Shown here one piece after another: positions 29,885-40,346 of a DNA stretch of 64,000 nt. The position numbers were made by a program, and so were the translations under genes. Numbering within the stretch: the first letter of the stretch is position 1; each line of letters starts with the position of its first letter. Source of the stretch: an uncultured Bacteroidales bacterium (lineage in GTDB: Bacteria > Bacteroidota > Bacteroidia > Bacteroidales > Paludibacteraceae); NCBI GenBank assembly GCA_902800215.1, contig CADCDS010000001.1, forward strand, positions 1 through 64,000, read 5' to 3'. The notes beneath the pieces were generated by a model that worked only from the letters and a program-made list of their open reading frames with translations, made no database searches and was not told where the DNA came from.

Positions 29885-32323
29885 ATGGGCAAAATCTTAA
29901 AAATAGTATATTTTTTGTTGGCACTGATAGGGTGCTCCGTTTTCTCATACGCGCGTAACGCACGAGTGTACGGATACGTTACGGACCAGGACAATGTGGG
30001 TATTGAACTGGTGAACGTAGCCGTGCTCGACACGGACCGCCCCATCGGAACGGCGACCAACAAGAACGGTTTTTACGAACTGGTGCTGGAAGAGACGGAC
30101 ACGGTGACGATCGTCTATTCGATGGTGGGTTACACGACGGTGCAGCAGCGTATCGTTGACTTGCACGATGTGCTGAACATCAATGTGCAGTTACTGACAG
30201 ACGAACAATGGTTGAATGAAGTGGAGGTGCGTGGTATCAAGCATACACAAGGCACGATGGATGAGATTGCTGCTTCGACACTGCGCGTCATGCCGGATGC
30301 GACGGGCGGAAGTATCGAAAGTCTGCTGATCACCTTTGCCGGAGTCAGTCAGACGAATGAACTGAGCAGTCAGTATAATGTCCGTGGCGGATCGTTTGAC
30401 GAGAACTCCGTATATGTGAATGGCATTGAGGTGCACCGCCCGCTACTTATTCGCAGCGGTCAGCAGGAAGGTTTGTCTTTTGTAAACCCCGAGATGGTGG
30501 AGAACGTGCATTTCTCTGCAGGTGGTTACAGTGCCCAATACGGCGACAAGATGGCGTCGGTGCTGGATATCACGTATAAACGACCGAAATTCTTTGAAGC
30601 CAACCTGAGTGCCAGTCTGTTAGGTGCCAATATCTATGTCGGTCACGGTGACAGCACCTACAGTCAGATGCATGGTCTGCGGTACAAGACAAGCAAGTAT
30701 ATGTTAGGCGGTTTGGCCACCGCAGGTAATTACCAACCGACCTTCCTCGATTACCAGACGTTTATTACCTGGAAAGTGGCACCTACCTGGGAGATGTCAT
30801 TCTTGGGGAACGTCAGTCAGAATACCTATCGGTTTACACCGGACAGCCTGAGTGAGTCGTTCGGCGGACAAGACGCCAAAAGTCTCAATATCTATTATGA
30901 GGGACAGGAGAAAGACCGTTTCCTGACGGCTTTTGGTGCGCTGAGTGCGAAAAATGAAAGGCGAAAGGCGAATGGCGAACGGTTCATGTTCAATATCGAC
31001 CTCAGCGGATTCTACACCAATGAACGGGAGAATTTCGATATCACAGGCGAGTACGTGCTGTCCAACGGTCAGGCAGGCGAAGTGAGTGAAGCCTTGGGAA
31101 CGGGTGTGTTCCATCAGCACGCACGTAACAGTCTGGAGGCGTCTGTGATCACCTTGGCGCATAACGGAGCCTGGGAGCGCAAGAACAACACACTCAAATG
31201 GGGTGTGAACGGTCAATTGGAACTGATCCGGGACAATATCAGCGAATGGGAATGGCGGGACAGTGCCGGTTATTCCTTACCCAACGACGGGCATAACATG
31301 GAACTGTATTACTCCATGCGCGGCGACACGGCGATGCAGTCAGTGCGTGTGCAGGCATATGTGCAGAACGAACATAAATGGAACACCGATGCCGGTCAAT
31401 GGATATTGAACGTAGGTGGACGGATCCAATGGTGGAGCTGGAACAACGAAGTACTACCCTCCCCCCGTGCATCGGTGGAATGGATTCCCGGCTGGAAACG
31501 CGACGTATGTTTTCGTTTAGCCACCGGTCTGTACTACCAGGCACCGTTCTACAAGGAGTTACGCGACACCTTGACGGACGAGTTAGGTATCACCCGTATC
31601 CGTCTCAACCGGGATCTGAAAGCACAACGGTCCGTGCATGTGGTGTTAGGAAGCGATTACTATTTCCGGGCATGGGGACGACCATTCAAACTCACCGCAG
31701 AAGGATACTACAAGTATATCGACCGGATGGAGAGTTATACGGTGGATAACGTTCGGGTGCGGTATTCGGGAAAGAATGACTCGGAAGGCTATGCTGCCGG
31801 TCTGGACCTGAAGTTATACGGTGAGTTAGTACCCGGTGCAGACAGTTGGATCTCGTTTTCTACGATGACGGCAAGGCAGCGGCTAACGGCGAATGGCGAA
31901 GGGTTAACGGCGAACGGTTGGATTCCGTCCCCCACAGAGCAACGATGGAACTTCTCCATGCTTTTTCAGGACTATGTACCGCAGTTACCGCAGTTGAAGT
32001 TCCACCTTAAGATGCAGTTTGCGGAGGGTCAACCGTATTACGCGCCGCGTAACAGCCAGGCTTGGGGACGTATGCCAATGTACCGGCGTATCGACTTAGG
32101 TGCCACCTATGTGTTTAACGCCCAGACGGTCAAGTTCATGCGTGCAGAGAGTGCCAAGCATGTCAAGCAATGGGCCATTCAGTTTGAGGTGTTTAACCTC
32201 GTAGGCTGGAACAACGTCAACTCCTATTTCTGGGTGGCCGATGCGTACGGAAACCAATGGGCCAGTCCGAATTATTTAACCGGACGCAGATATAATTTAA
32301 AGATAACAGTAGATTTACGATAA
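29885..32323 (+). CDS. TonB-dependent outer membrane receptor with CarboxypepD-like N-terminal domain
   Basis: 812 residues. Signal peptide ([17 protein letters not shown]), then a CarboxypepD_reg-like domain ([20 protein letters not shown]), then the plug ([37 protein letters not shown]), then a beta barrel ending in [10 protein letters not shown]. Not a full-length SusC (about 1,000 residues) and no SusD partner is adjacent, so it is more likely a metal, cofactor or small-molecule receptor. Two repeat-coded loops interrupt the barrel: [11 protein letters not shown] (bases 30949-30984) and [12 protein letters not shown] (31881-31919). mutS starts 1 base after its stop codon. Confidence 0.9.
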   Translation: MGKILKIVYFLLALIGCSVFSYARNARVYGYVTDQDNVGIELVNVAVLDTDRPIGTATNKNGFYELVLEETDTVTIVYSMVGYTTVQQRIVDLHDVLNINVQLLTDEQWLNEVEVRGIKHTQGTMDEIAASTLRVMPDATGGSIESLLITFAGVSQTNELSSQYNVRGGSFDENSVYVNGIEVHRPLLIRSGQQEGLSFVNPEMVENVHFSAGGYSAQYGDKMASVLDITYKRPKFFEANLSASLLGANIYVGHGDSTYSQMHGLRYKTSKYMLGGLATAGNYQPTFLDYQTFITWKVAPTWEMSFLGNVSQNTYRFTPDSLSESFGGQDAKSLNIYYEGQEKDRFLTAFGALSAKNERRKANGERFMFNIDLSGFYTNERENFDITGEYVLSNGQAGEVSEALGTGVFHQHARNSLEASVITLAHNGAWERKNNTLKWGVNGQLELIRDNISEWEWRDSAGYSLPNDGHNMELYYSMRGDTAMQSVRVQAYVQNEHKWNTDAGQWILNVGGRIQWWSWNNEVLPSPRASVEWIPGWKRDVCFRLATGLYYQAPFYKELRDTLTDELGITRIRLNRDLKAQRSVHVVLGSDYYFRAWGRPFKLTAEGYYKYIDRMESYTVDNVRVRYSGKNDSEGYAAGLDLKLYGELVPGADSWISFSTMTARQRLTANGEGLTANGWIPSPTEQRWNFSMLFQDYVPQLPQLKFHLKMQFAEGQPYYAPRNSQAWGRMPMYRRIDLGATYVFNAQTVKFMRAESAKHVKQWAIQFEVFNLVGWNNVNSYFWVADAYGNQWASPNYLTGRRYNLKITVDLR
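30949..30984. repeat. Coding-region repeat in the TonB receptor (AAAGGCGAATGGCGAA type)
   Basis: ATGAAAGGCGAAAGGCGAAT then GGCGAACGG words, encoding [10 protein letters not shown] in a barrel loop. The core TGAAAGGCGAAAG is also at the start of the AmpG-like gene (15390). Confidence 0.78.
31878..31919. repeat. Second coding-region repeat in the TonB receptor (TAACGGCGAATGGCGAA type)
   Basis: CGGCTAACGGCGAATGGCGA followed by AGGGTTAACGGCGAACGG, encoding [13 protein letters not shown] in another predicted outer loop. Confidence 0.78.
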
Positions 32324-32324
32324 T

Positions 32325-34934
32325 ATGGCAGAAGAACTCACACCGATGATGAAGCAATTCCGGGAGATCAAGAATCAGTACCCGGATGCGATGTTGCTGT
32401 TTCGTTGCGGAGATTTTTATGAGACCTACGCGGAAGATGCCGTGCGTGCATCCAAGATCCTCAATATCACGCTCACCCACCGTTCCAACGGCGGTAGTAG
32501 TACGGCGCAGGCCTTGGAGATGGCCGGTTTTCCCTTCCATGCCTTGGATACGTACTTACCGAAACTGGTGCGTGCCGGTTTGCGTGTAGCGATTTGCGAT
32601 CAGCTGGAAGATCCCAAGTTAACCAAGAAACTGGTCAAACGCGGTGTGACGGAACTCGTAACGCCCGGTGTCAGCTATTCGGACACCACGCTGACGCAGA
32701 AAGAGAATAACTGGGTGGCGTGTCTGCATTTTGACAAGCACGTGATCGGTGTCGCCTTCTTGGATATCTCCACCGGTGAGTTCGTTGCCGGACAGGGAGA
32801 CAGCGATTATATCGATAAACTGCTGACTAACTTCGCCCCCAAGGAAGTACTCCACCTCCGTGGTCGTAAGGCAGAGATGGAGAACCTGTTTGGCAGCAAG
32901 TTCTTTACTTTCGAACTGGAAGACTGGATGCTGGTTGAGTCCACCGCTAAGGAACGGCTGCAGAAGTTATGGGGTATCTCATCGCTCAAAGGTCTGGGTC
33001 TGGAGAAGATGCCGGCAGGTGTCACCGCCGCAGGTGGTATCCTAATGTACCTGGATATGACGCAGCATCTGCAGACGGGACATATTCAGCACCTCAGTCG
33101 TATCGAAGAAGACAAATACGTCTGGTTGGACCGTTTCACAATCCGGAACCTGGAACTCGTAGGCGGTCAGACGGAAGAGAGTCGCACCTTATACAACATC
33201 ATCGACCGCACCATCACCCCCATGGGCGGTCGTCTGCTGCATCGTTGGATGGCTTTTCCGCTCAAAGAGGTACGTCCGATACGGAACCGGCAGACAGTAG
33301 TCGAATATCTGTTCAAGAATCCCGATGCACGGGAGACCCTGCGGGATGCATTAAATGAGGTTGGTGACCTGGAGCGTATTGTGAGTAAGGTGTCCACCGG
33401 TCGTATCGGTCCACGGGAGATGGTGCAGTTAGGCCGTGCTTTACGGGCCGTCAAACCCGTCAAAGAGATCTGCGAAGCAGCACGGGAGAATGCCTATCTC
33501 AGTCTGATGGGAGAACAACTGGATCCCTGCTCCGAGATGCGTATGCGTATTGAACGGGAGATCGTTCCCGATCCGCCTGTTGCACAAGGACGGCCGAACA
33601 TCATCGCACGGGGTGTGGACACCGAACTGGATGAGTTACGGGCGATTCAGCAGAACGGCAAAGAGTACCTGCTGCAGATCCAGCAACGCGAGATTGAGCG
33701 TACCGGAATAACCAGTTTGAAGATCGGATTTAACAACGTGTTCGGTTATTATCTGGAGGTGCGAAACACGTATAAAGACCAGGTACCATCGGAATGGATT
33801 CGCAAGCAGACGCTGGTCAATGCCGAACGGTATATCACCGATGAACTCAAGACCTACGAGGAGAAGATCAGTTCCGCCGAAGAGCGTATCCAGATCATTG
33901 AGAATCGCCTGTATCAGGAACTGATGTTAGCCCTTTGTGAATGGGTGCCGCAGATGCAGTTGGATGCCAATGTGCTGGCGCAGTTAGACTGCTTACTCTC
34001 TTTTGCAACCGTGGCCGCCGAACACCGGTACGTCTGTCCGGATGTGAACGACAGTCTGGTGATCGACATTCGTCAAGGCCGCCATCCCGTCATTGAGCAG
34101 CAGTTACCTCCGGGAGAACAGTATATCGCCAACGATGTGCTGCTGGATAATAACAGCCAGCAGATCATCATCATCACCGGTCCGAACATGGCGGGTAAGT
34201 CGGCTCTACTCCGTCAAACGGCACTCATCGTGCTGCTGGCGCAGATGGGTTCATTCGTTCCGGCAGAGAGTGCATCGATTGGTGTAGTGGATAAGATCTT
34301 CACCCGTGTCGGTGCGTCCGATAACATCTCGTTGGGCGAATCGACATTCATGGTGGAGATGAACGAGGCGGCATCGATTCTGAACAACCTCAGTGAACGC
34401 AGCTTAGTGCTTTTCGATGAGTTAGGCCGCGGAACCAGCACCTACGACGGTATCTCCATCGCCTGGGCAATTGTGGAGTATATCCATGAGAACAAAGGGC
34501 ATGCCAAGACGCTGTTTGCCACCCATTACCATGAGTTGAACGAGATGGAGAAGACTTTTGACCGTATCCGCAATTACAACGTCTCGGTTCGGGAAGTGAA
34601 CGGCAAGGTGATCTTCCTGCGCAAGCTGGTGCGTGGCGGATCGGAACATAGTTTCGGTATTCACGTAGCCAAGTTAGCCGGTATGCCTGCATCCATCGTC
34701 GAACGAGCCAATCAGATCCTTAAAGACCTGGAAGGTGCTAACAGCCAAGAGCTAAGTGCCAAGAGCCATCTCGGAGAATCCCGGGAAGGCATGCAACTGA
34801 GTTTCTTCCAACTCGACGATCCTGTGCTGGAACAGATTCGGGATGAGGTGAAGAGTCTGGACATCAACAATCTGACACCCTTGGAGGCGCTGAACAAACT
34901 ATCGGAAATCAAACGATTAGTAGGAGGAAAATAA
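32325..34934 (+). CDS. mutS: DNA mismatch repair protein MutS
   Basis: 869 residues. It recognises mismatches and recruits MutL. The mismatch-binding N-terminus has [12 protein letters not shown] (the Phe-x-Glu wedge), and the ATPase domain has GPNMAGKS (about residues 619-626), [15 protein letters not shown] and [14 protein letters not shown]. The C-terminal linker contains a short repeat-coded stretch ([15 protein letters not shown], bases about 34738-34780, GCCAAGAGC words), where relatives are variable. Begins 1 base after the TonB receptor gene; mltG follows after 1 base, so all three are one unit. Confidence 0.97.
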   Translation: MAEELTPMMKQFREIKNQYPDAMLLFRCGDFYETYAEDAVRASKILNITLTHRSNGGSSTAQALEMAGFPFHALDTYLPKLVRAGLRVAICDQLEDPKLTKKLVKRGVTELVTPGVSYSDTTLTQKENNWVACLHFDKHVIGVAFLDISTGEFVAGQGDSDYIDKLLTNFAPKEVLHLRGRKAEMENLFGSKFFTFELEDWMLVESTAKERLQKLWGISSLKGLGLEKMPAGVTAAGGILMYLDMTQHLQTGHIQHLSRIEEDKYVWLDRFTIRNLELVGGQTEESRTLYNIIDRTITPMGGRLLHRWMAFPLKEVRPIRNRQTVVEYLFKNPDARETLRDALNEVGDLERIVSKVSTGRIGPREMVQLGRALRAVKPVKEICEAARENAYLSLMGEQLDPCSEMRMRIEREIVPDPPVAQGRPNIIARGVDTELDELRAIQQNGKEYLLQIQQREIERTGITSLKIGFNNVFGYYLEVRNTYKDQVPSEWIRKQTLVNAERYITDELKTYEEKISSAEERIQIIENRLYQELMLALCEWVPQMQLDANVLAQLDCLLSFATVAAEHRYVCPDVNDSLVIDIRQGRHPVIEQQLPPGEQYIANDVLLDNNSQQIIIITGPNMAGKSALLRQTALIVLLAQMGSFVPAESASIGVVDKIFTRVGASDNISLGESTFMVEMNEAASILNNLSERSLVLFDELGRGTSTYDGISIAWAIVEYIHENKGHAKTLFATHYHELNEMEKTFDRIRNYNVSVREVNGKVIFLRKLVRGGSEHSFGIHVAKLAGMPASIVERANQILKDLEGANSQELSAKSHLGESREGMQLSFFQLDDPVLEQIRDEVKSLDINNLTPLEALNKLSEIKRLVGGK

Positions 34935-34935
34935 G

Positions 34936-35979
34936 ATGAGAGTGAAAAAAAGATATTTTCTGCGAACGATATTGGTGATCACCTGTATCCTGCTCATTGG
35001 CGTAGCCGCAGAAGTAGCCAAGCATTATTACCGTCTGGAGATAGAGAACTTCAGTTCCAAAGAGCAGCCTGAACACGGGTATTATGTATATCCCGGCACC
35101 TCGATTGATGAGGTACTGGACATGTTGGAAGCTGATTATGAGATCGGTAGCCGGCAGGATTTCATGTTACATGCCAAGTTGATGCATTTCCATTATCCGG
35201 AACCCGGTTATTACTGTTTTGACTCCATCATCAGTAACCGGGAACTCATTGACCGGCTCAAATACGGCAAACAGACCGCCATCACACTCACCTGGAACAA
35301 CACCATCCGGACACGGGAACAGTTAGCCGGTGCGGTAGGCTCCAAACTGATGATGGATAGTGTGAAGTTACTGCAATACCTGGAAGATGACACCTTCCTT
35401 GCCCAATACGGATTGAACAAAGAGACCAGCCGGTGTCTGTTTATCCCCAACAGTTATCAGGTCTATTGGACCATTACGCCGGAACAGCTATTTGCACGCA
35501 TGAAACGGGAATTTGACACCTTCTGGAATCCGGAGCGGATGGAGAAAGCGCACCAACTCGGCTTGACACCGGTAGAAGTGGCCATTGTGGCATCGATCAT
35601 CGAAGGGGAGAGTCATAACAAAGCCGAACTGCCGATCATCGCGTCTTTGTACCTGAACCGGGTGCATAAAGGGATGTTGCTGCAGGCTTGTCCAACCGTC
35701 ATCTACGCCAACGGAGACTTTTCGTTACGGCGTGTGCTGACGCGGCATCTGCAGATCGATTCACCGTATAACACCTACAAATACCGCGGTTTACCTCCCG
35801 GTCCCATTCGTTGTGCGGCACCGCAATCCATTGATTTTGTGCTCAATGCGCCAAAAACCAATTACCTTTACATGTGCGCCAATCCGGCTTTGGACGGTAC
35901 GCATATCTTCTCATCCGATTACAGTATCCACCGTCGGGCGGCCAACGAGTACCACGAAATGATGAACACGCTGAATTGA
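34936..35979 (+). CDS. mltG: Endolytic transglycosylase MltG (YceG-like)
   Basis: 347 residues, one N-terminal membrane anchor (LRTILVITCILLIGVA). It cuts nascent glycan strands in the periplasm and sets glycan length. The YceG domain includes FIPNSYQVYW, VAIVASIIEGESHNKAELP with catalytic E223, the YLNRVHKGM helix and PYNTYKYRGLPPGPI. The final SSDYSIHRRAANEYHEMMN is normal for Bacteroidetes. Starts 1 base after mutS. Confidence 0.94.
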   Translation: MRVKKRYFLRTILVITCILLIGVAAEVAKHYYRLEIENFSSKEQPEHGYYVYPGTSIDEVLDMLEADYEIGSRQDFMLHAKLMHFHYPEPGYYCFDSIISNRELIDRLKYGKQTAITLTWNNTIRTREQLAGAVGSKLMMDSVKLLQYLEDDTFLAQYGLNKETSRCLFIPNSYQVYWTITPEQLFARMKREFDTFWNPERMEKAHQLGLTPVEVAIVASIIEGESHNKAELPIIASLYLNRVHKGMLLQACPTVIYANGDFSLRRVLTRHLQIDSPYNTYKYRGLPPGPIRCAAPQSIDFVLNAPKTNYLYMCANPALDGTHIFSSDYSIHRRAANEYHEMMNTLN

Positions 35980-35984
35980 ACGCT

Positions 35985-36545
35985 ATGATCTGGGACAATA
36001 ACGACGATATCGTGCGCATTGAATGCGAAAACAAGGCGAGCATCATTCAAAAGCATCTGAATGCCCTGCGTGAAGAGCGCCGGCCCTATGTGTTCATCAC
36101 CAACACGATGAATATCAAACCCATCCGGCGCCTGTTGGTACCGGTATCGATGTTGGAAGAAGAAACCTATAAAGCAGAGATCTGCACCTATTTGGCGCGC
36201 AAGACCGGCGCGCATATTATCTTGCTGCAAGCCAATGACTATGGTTCTCATGCCCGGCAGAACGTCAACCGCATCGTCACGCATATCAAAGGCGTAATGG
36301 AACGTACCGGAGAAACAATCTCGTATGAAGTGGCACAAGCCAAAAAGAACTCCTTCAAACTGACGCAGGAAGCGGCAGAAAGGCAACGGGATTTTCGCCA
36401 CGACCTGCTGATTCTTACTGCAAGCCGGGATTATGGATTGGATGACATCCTATTCGGCACACCGGAACGCAAAGCCATTCAACGCGCTTTAGTGCCGGTC
36501 ATGTTAGTGAATCCTCGTGACGATCTTTTCTCACTTTGCGACTGA
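35985..36545 (+). CDS. Universal stress protein family protein
   Basis: 186 residues from MIWDNNDDIVRIE at 35985, 5 bases after mltG; longer in-frame extension into mltG has no family support. KPIRRLLVPVSMLEEETYKA is the UspA first strand and loop, then YLARKTGAHIILLQA and a closing HDLLILTASRDYGLDDILFGTPERKAIQRALVPVMLV. The usual ATP-binding G-x2-G-x9-G(S/T) pattern is not clear. Likely a cytoplasmic stress or nucleotide-sensing protein; exact role unknown. Last gene of the TonB receptor-mutS-mltG unit. Confidence 0.8.
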   Translation: MIWDNNDDIVRIECENKASIIQKHLNALREERRPYVFITNTMNIKPIRRLLVPVSMLEEETYKAEICTYLARKTGAHIILLQANDYGSHARQNVNRIVTHIKGVMERTGETISYEVAQAKKNSFKLTQEAAERQRDFRHDLLILTASRDYGLDDILFGTPERKAIQRALVPVMLVNPRDDLFSLCD

Positions 36546-36619
36546 TGATGCAAAATTACTGCCATTTTGCAAACTAAAATATACAATTTTTAGATTTTTA
36601 ACACTTTTTCACCAAAATA

Positions 36620-36651
36620 TTTGGTCATATCGCTAAAAAGCAGTACTTTTG
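36620..36651 (+). promoter_or_regulatory. Promoter of a candidate small RNA
   Basis: TTTGGTCATATCGC, an A run and GCAG, then TACTTTTG at 36644-36651 and CATCG. It is followed within 75 bases by a terminator and no convincing gene. Confidence 0.75.
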
Positions 36652-36657
36652 CATCGT

Positions 36658-36727
36658 GTTTTTCATGGTATTAGATTTAAGGTTAAATGAAAAGATTGGT
36701 TGTCGGGAGACAACCTTCTTTTTTTAT
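36658..36727 (+). ncRNA. Candidate small RNA of about 70 bases
   Basis: Between the promoter at 36620-36651 and the terminator at 36698-36727 lies a 40-base leader (CATGGTATTAGATTTAAGG and on). The only ATG there (36665) opens a frame that runs through the terminator, so a peptide is unlikely. A separate promoter follows for tRNA-Ser, so the unit is free-standing. I cannot match it to a known RNA family. Confidence 0.6.
36698..36727 (+). terminator. Terminator of the candidate small RNA
   Basis: GGTTGTC-GGGA-GACAACC with a perfect 7-base-pair stem, followed by TTC and a run of eight T. Confidence 0.85.
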
Positions 36728-36776
36728 CCTGATTTCTACCCTATTTTCACTTTTTTTACATTTTTTTGCAAAAAAA

Positions 36777-36808
36777 TTTGCGTATGTCAGAAAAAAGCAG
36801 TACCTTTG
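36777..36808 (+). promoter_or_regulatory. Promoter of tRNA-Ser
   Basis: TTTGCGTATGTC, an A run, GCAG, then TACCTTTG at 36801-36808 and CACCCGC. Confidence 0.8.
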
Positions 36809-36837
36809 CACCCGCTTTTTGGCAAATGACCCATTTA

Positions 36838-36924
<87 letters not shown>

Positions 36925-36931
36925 CAGAATA

Positions 36932-36958
36932 GGCATTCCAAAAGAATGCCTTTTTTGT
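36932..36958 (+). terminator. Terminator after tRNA-Ser
   Basis: GGCATTC-CAAAA-GAATGCC with a T run. It ends directly at the start of the next gene, which may be read through. Confidence 0.85.
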
Positions 36959-36963
36959 TTATT

Positions 36964-37404
36964 ATGAGAAATACAGAGATTGAACGTAAGTTTTTGGTGC
37001 TGTCCGATGCTTTTTTAGCGCAGGCGAGTAAGCAGTACGAGATTACACAAGGGTATCTGCATCGGGAACCCGGTAAAACCATTCGCGTGCGCATACGTGG
37101 CGCACAGGCGTTCCTTACTATTAAGTCAGGTAAACTGCGTCCGGGATTGGCTAAGTTCGAATGGGAACGGGAGATTGATATAGAGGATGCGCGGGAACTG
37201 ATGCTGCTCTGTGACTCCACACCGATCATCAAGACACGCTATATCGTCGGACGATGGGAAGTGGATGTGTTCCATACCGGTAAGTTAGCCGGAAAAACCG
37301 TGGCTGAGATCGAGTTAAAAGACGAAAACGAACCCTTTGATCGGCCGGAATGGTTAGGCGAAGAAGTAACCGGTCAACCTCAGTATTATAATGCGAATAT
37401 GTAA
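36964..37404 (+). CDS. CYTH-domain protein (triphosphate tunnel metalloenzyme)
   Basis: 146 residues from MRNTEIERKF; a longer start at 36946 lies in the terminator's T run. The ExExK motif is E5-I-E7-R-K9. Other tunnel residues are visible in TIRVRIRG, FLTIKSG, FEWEREID and VAEIELKDEN. Bacterial members of this size hydrolyse inorganic triphosphate or a similar triphosphate; activity on thiamine triphosphate or adenylate cyclase activity is found in other branches. Cytoplasmic. It follows tRNA-Ser and precedes the CotH-like gene by 12 bases. Confidence 0.9.
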   Translation: MRNTEIERKFLVLSDAFLAQASKQYEITQGYLHREPGKTIRVRIRGAQAFLTIKSGKLRPGLAKFEWEREIDIEDARELMLLCDSTPIIKTRYIVGRWEVDVFHTGKLAGKTVAEIELKDENEPFDRPEWLGEEVTGQPQYYNANM

Positions 37405-37416
37405 ATAATTACTCCT

Positions 37417-39162
37417 ATGAAAAAACTACTCTTTTTAGCATTCCTTCTTGGTTTATCCGCCGTCAGTCTTTTTGCACTGACCATACCTCAAGGGCGGCTC
37501 TATTTTGACAACAGCAAGACGCAGTACAACACGATCCGTTTTGTGTATGGAAGTGAGAGTACCACGTACGTTCGTTCGATGACCCAAGACGGCAACAAAT
37601 GGTATGTGGATATTCCTCAAAATGTGTATAACATGTACCGCTTCACATTCGTTGGCGGGTCCATTGGTACTGGTACTTATCAGCAGGGGTTCAGCGCTTT
37701 TAAGGATAGTGTAAGTCTGCAGTTGGAGATATACCGTACCGCGACATCGGAGGCACAGATGAAAGCGAACGACATCTTTGTTCCGGAGAACGGCGATAAC
37801 TGGGCACAGGGTTCATGGATGACGCTATCCGCGTGGGAATCCTCTCAGACCGTCGGTACTGCCACGATCAGCGGTACGCTGCCTGTGGTCTATATCAACA
37901 CAGAAAACAACGCACCTATCGTAAGCAAAGACGAATATCTGCCGGGGGCGCTCTATATCGATGCGCTATCCACGGGTTATGAAGCCTTAGGCACAGCAGA
38001 AACACCCGTTACGGGACAGTTCAAGGGGCGTGGAAACTGGACCTGGAACGGTTTTGACAAGAAGCCGTACCGTATCAAACTGGACGTAAAACAAAAAGTA
38101 TTAGGCATGCCAAGTAACAAGCATTGGTGTCTGATGGCGCATGCGGATGATAACTTAGGCTACTTGCGCAATTATGCGGGTTACATGCTCAGCGAGCAGA
38201 TCGGACTCCGCTGGACGCCCAAGACAGTGCCGGTAGAGTTGGTGCTGAACGGAGCCTATCAAGGTCTATATTTTTTGACAGAACAAGTGCGTATAAGCGG
38301 TAAACGCGTGAACATTACGGAACAGGAAGATAACGCTACTGACTCCGTATCCGGCGGTTGGTTGGTCGAGATAGACAACTATGAAGAGGAAGGTAACGTA
38401 GAGTTCTGGGAAGGCAACGGTCAGCGTATCTGGGTGACGATGAAGAGTCCGGAAATATTGTCCGAAGCGCAACGGAATTATGTAACCGGGCAGTTACTGA
38501 GCATCAACAACGCACTTTATGGTTCTTCCGCAAGCACGTTATGGAGTTTGTTGGATCTGGACGAGGCGGTAAAGTATTACCTCGTTCAGGAATTGTTGGA
38601 AGACTGCGAGAGTTACCACGGCAGTTGTTATCTTTACAAAGACCGTGACCGCAACGGCCAGCAGGAGAAGTGGTTCTTCGGTCCAGTGTGGGACTTCGGC
38701 AATGCTTACATGCGCGGATGGGACACATGGATCTACGATCAGCCCCAATTTGCGCAGTACTGGATTGGTCAGTTGGCTACATGGCCAGAGTTTCAGAATC
38801 GTCTGCAGGAAATATGGTACGTATTCTACCACGATCAGCTGGACACTGTTCGCACACAGATCAATCAGATGGCTGCTTTGCTTACTGATGCAGCACCCAA
38901 TGACGGCGCAAGATGGCGGAACACGCAGAACTATTGTGACAACAGTAATATGAGTGCGAAGCGGGATGAGTTTATGAATCGCTTCAACCATCGTACCCAA
39001 TGGCTCTATTCGCAATGGGGAGAAGGAATCCAACCAACCCAATTGGACGTAGAGAAAACACAAGAAGAACCGTCACAAGGACGGAAAATCCTGCGTGACG
39101 GTCACCTCTATATCGAGCGCAACGGACAGATCTATACCGTCCAAGGTTCACTCGTGCATTAG
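37417..39162 (+). CDS. Secreted CotH kinase-family protein with short C-terminal sorting-like tail
   Basis: 581 residues with a signal peptide (FLAFLLGLSAVSLFA). An N-terminal beta domain (residues 22-140) binds the rest. The CotH region holds GQFKGRGNWTWNGFDKKPYRIKLD, HWCLMAHADDNLGYLRNYAG, YQGLYFLTEQV and FGPVWDFGNAYM, all typical of the CotH family, whose spore-coat members phosphorylate proteins. In Bacteroidetes the substrates are not known. The C-terminus GRKILRDGHLYIERNGQIYT-VQGS is alike in the endonuclease I and second IgGFc-like proteins. It overlaps the convergent ABC permease gene by 4 bases. Confidence 0.86.
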   Translation: MKKLLFLAFLLGLSAVSLFALTIPQGRLYFDNSKTQYNTIRFVYGSESTTYVRSMTQDGNKWYVDIPQNVYNMYRFTFVGGSIGTGTYQQGFSAFKDSVSLQLEIYRTATSEAQMKANDIFVPENGDNWAQGSWMTLSAWESSQTVGTATISGTLPVVYINTENNAPIVSKDEYLPGALYIDALSTGYEALGTAETPVTGQFKGRGNWTWNGFDKKPYRIKLDVKQKVLGMPSNKHWCLMAHADDNLGYLRNYAGYMLSEQIGLRWTPKTVPVELVLNGAYQGLYFLTEQVRISGKRVNITEQEDNATDSVSGGWLVEIDNYEEEGNVEFWEGNGQRIWVTMKSPEILSEAQRNYVTGQLLSINNALYGSSASTLWSLLDLDEAVKYYLVQELLEDCESYHGSCYLYKDRDRNGQQEKWFFGPVWDFGNAYMRGWDTWIYDQPQFAQYWIGQLATWPEFQNRLQEIWYVFYHDQLDTVRTQINQMAALLTDAAPNDGARWRNTQNYCDNSNMSAKRDEFMNRFNHRTQWLYSQWGEGIQPTQLDVEKTQEEPSQGRKILRDGHLYIERNGQIYTVQGSLVH

Positions 39163-40346
39163 CATGTCTTCTTGATGGACCGGTGGATTAGCACCGCATT
39201 GATGGCGGTGAGTACCAAACCGATGCCGATGACAAACAGCCAAGCAATCAGCAACGATGCCGGTGCATAATCCGGAGCCAGATCGGTAAGGTAGTTCAGA
39301 TAGAAATTCCGAACCAGCATCAGCAGTCCCATCGCACTTAATACCGACACCGCATTGGTGATCAGTACGATCAGTTGGTAAGGCAAGGACACTTTTCGTA
39401 CGGTATAGCCTATCGCACGTAAGTTACGGATCGCCTCATGGTTCCGTTGCATAAGCAGGAAGATAGAAAGAATCAGCACGTAACATGCCAGGATACAGAT
39501 TACCAGACCGATCAGCATCACGCCTACGATTAACAGACGCACGAACCAACCGGCTTTGGAAGCATCCAGTTTATCTCCCTCCACTTTCATATCATGTGCT
39601 TCAAAATAAGCGGCAATGCGTTCATCCGTCGGGTTCGTCACCTGCACGATGATACGGGAAGATGCATCCGCCTGACTATTCGGCGCTAACAGATTATTAG
39701 ACCAATCCATGAAGGATTGCGGTACCAGAATCGTATTCAGACGTGAGGAGAATCCTACTACTCTACCCTTCCGTTGAATGCTATGCGGCGCGTCACCCAA
39801 CTCCAGATCAATGATGATATTATTCACCAATCCTTCCGAAATAGCCGGGAAACTGGAGGTAGGTGCATAGCCGAAGTTATATAAGTCCAGGTACGCACGA
39901 GGAAGAATGATCGGCACTAACTCATTAGCCGGATCAAAAGTCCAATCCTCTGAATTCACATCGATAAACGCATCATCCACGGACTCAAAGAACATCTCTG
40001 TACTGAACAGATGCGCATTCAGTTCCAAGGTCACATCCACTTTATACCTGGCGGAGGTGAAGACACCTACTTTCGATACAAACTCCTGTTGACGGATATC
40101 CTCGATATCTTGCATGGACAGCGAAGGTTTCTCACCGAACAACGCTGCTTCCGTCGATACATTCTTGGACACCACCATATAATCGGGTTTCATGAATCCC
40201 GCCTTGTCCGTCATGATCGGTTGAATGTCCCGATACAGTTGCAGACCCAGCACGATGATCGTCAAACCGATGATGTTCGCCAGCACAAAGCCACATAATT
40301 GACCGATGCTGATATTCTGACGTAATACTTTCCAAATCAGTCTCAT
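39159..40346 (-). CDS. ABC transporter permease, FtsX/MacB-like
   Basis: 395 residues with four predicted membrane segments: one near the N-terminus (IIGLTIIVLGLQLY), then a large periplasmic domain (residues 50-265), then three at the C-terminal end (VRLLIVGVMLIGLVICILAC, PYQLIVLITNAVSVLSAMG, LLIAWLFVIGIGLVLTA). This is the FtsX/MacB layout. The neighbouring upstream gene encodes the matching ATPase and overlaps it by 4 bases. The pair is likely involved in lipid, lipoprotein or peptide handling at the envelope; substrate unknown. Confidence 0.82.
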   Translation of the reverse strand: MRLIWKVLRQNISIGQLCGFVLANIIGLTIIVLGLQLYRDIQPIMTDKAGFMKPDYMVVSKNVSTEAALFGEKPSLSMQDIEDIRQQEFVSKVGVFTSARYKVDVTLELNAHLFSTEMFFESVDDAFIDVNSEDWTFDPANELVPIILPRAYLDLYNFGYAPTSSFPAISEGLVNNIIIDLELGDAPHSIQRKGRVVGFSSRLNTILVPQSFMDWSNNLLAPNSQADASSRIIVQVTNPTDERIAAYFEAHDMKVEGDKLDASKAGWFVRLLIVGVMLIGLVICILACYVLILSIFLLMQRNHEAIRNLRAIGYTVRKVSLPYQLIVLITNAVSVLSAMGLLMLVRNFYLNYLTDLAPDYAPASLLIAWLFVIGIGLVLTAINAVLIHRSIKKTC

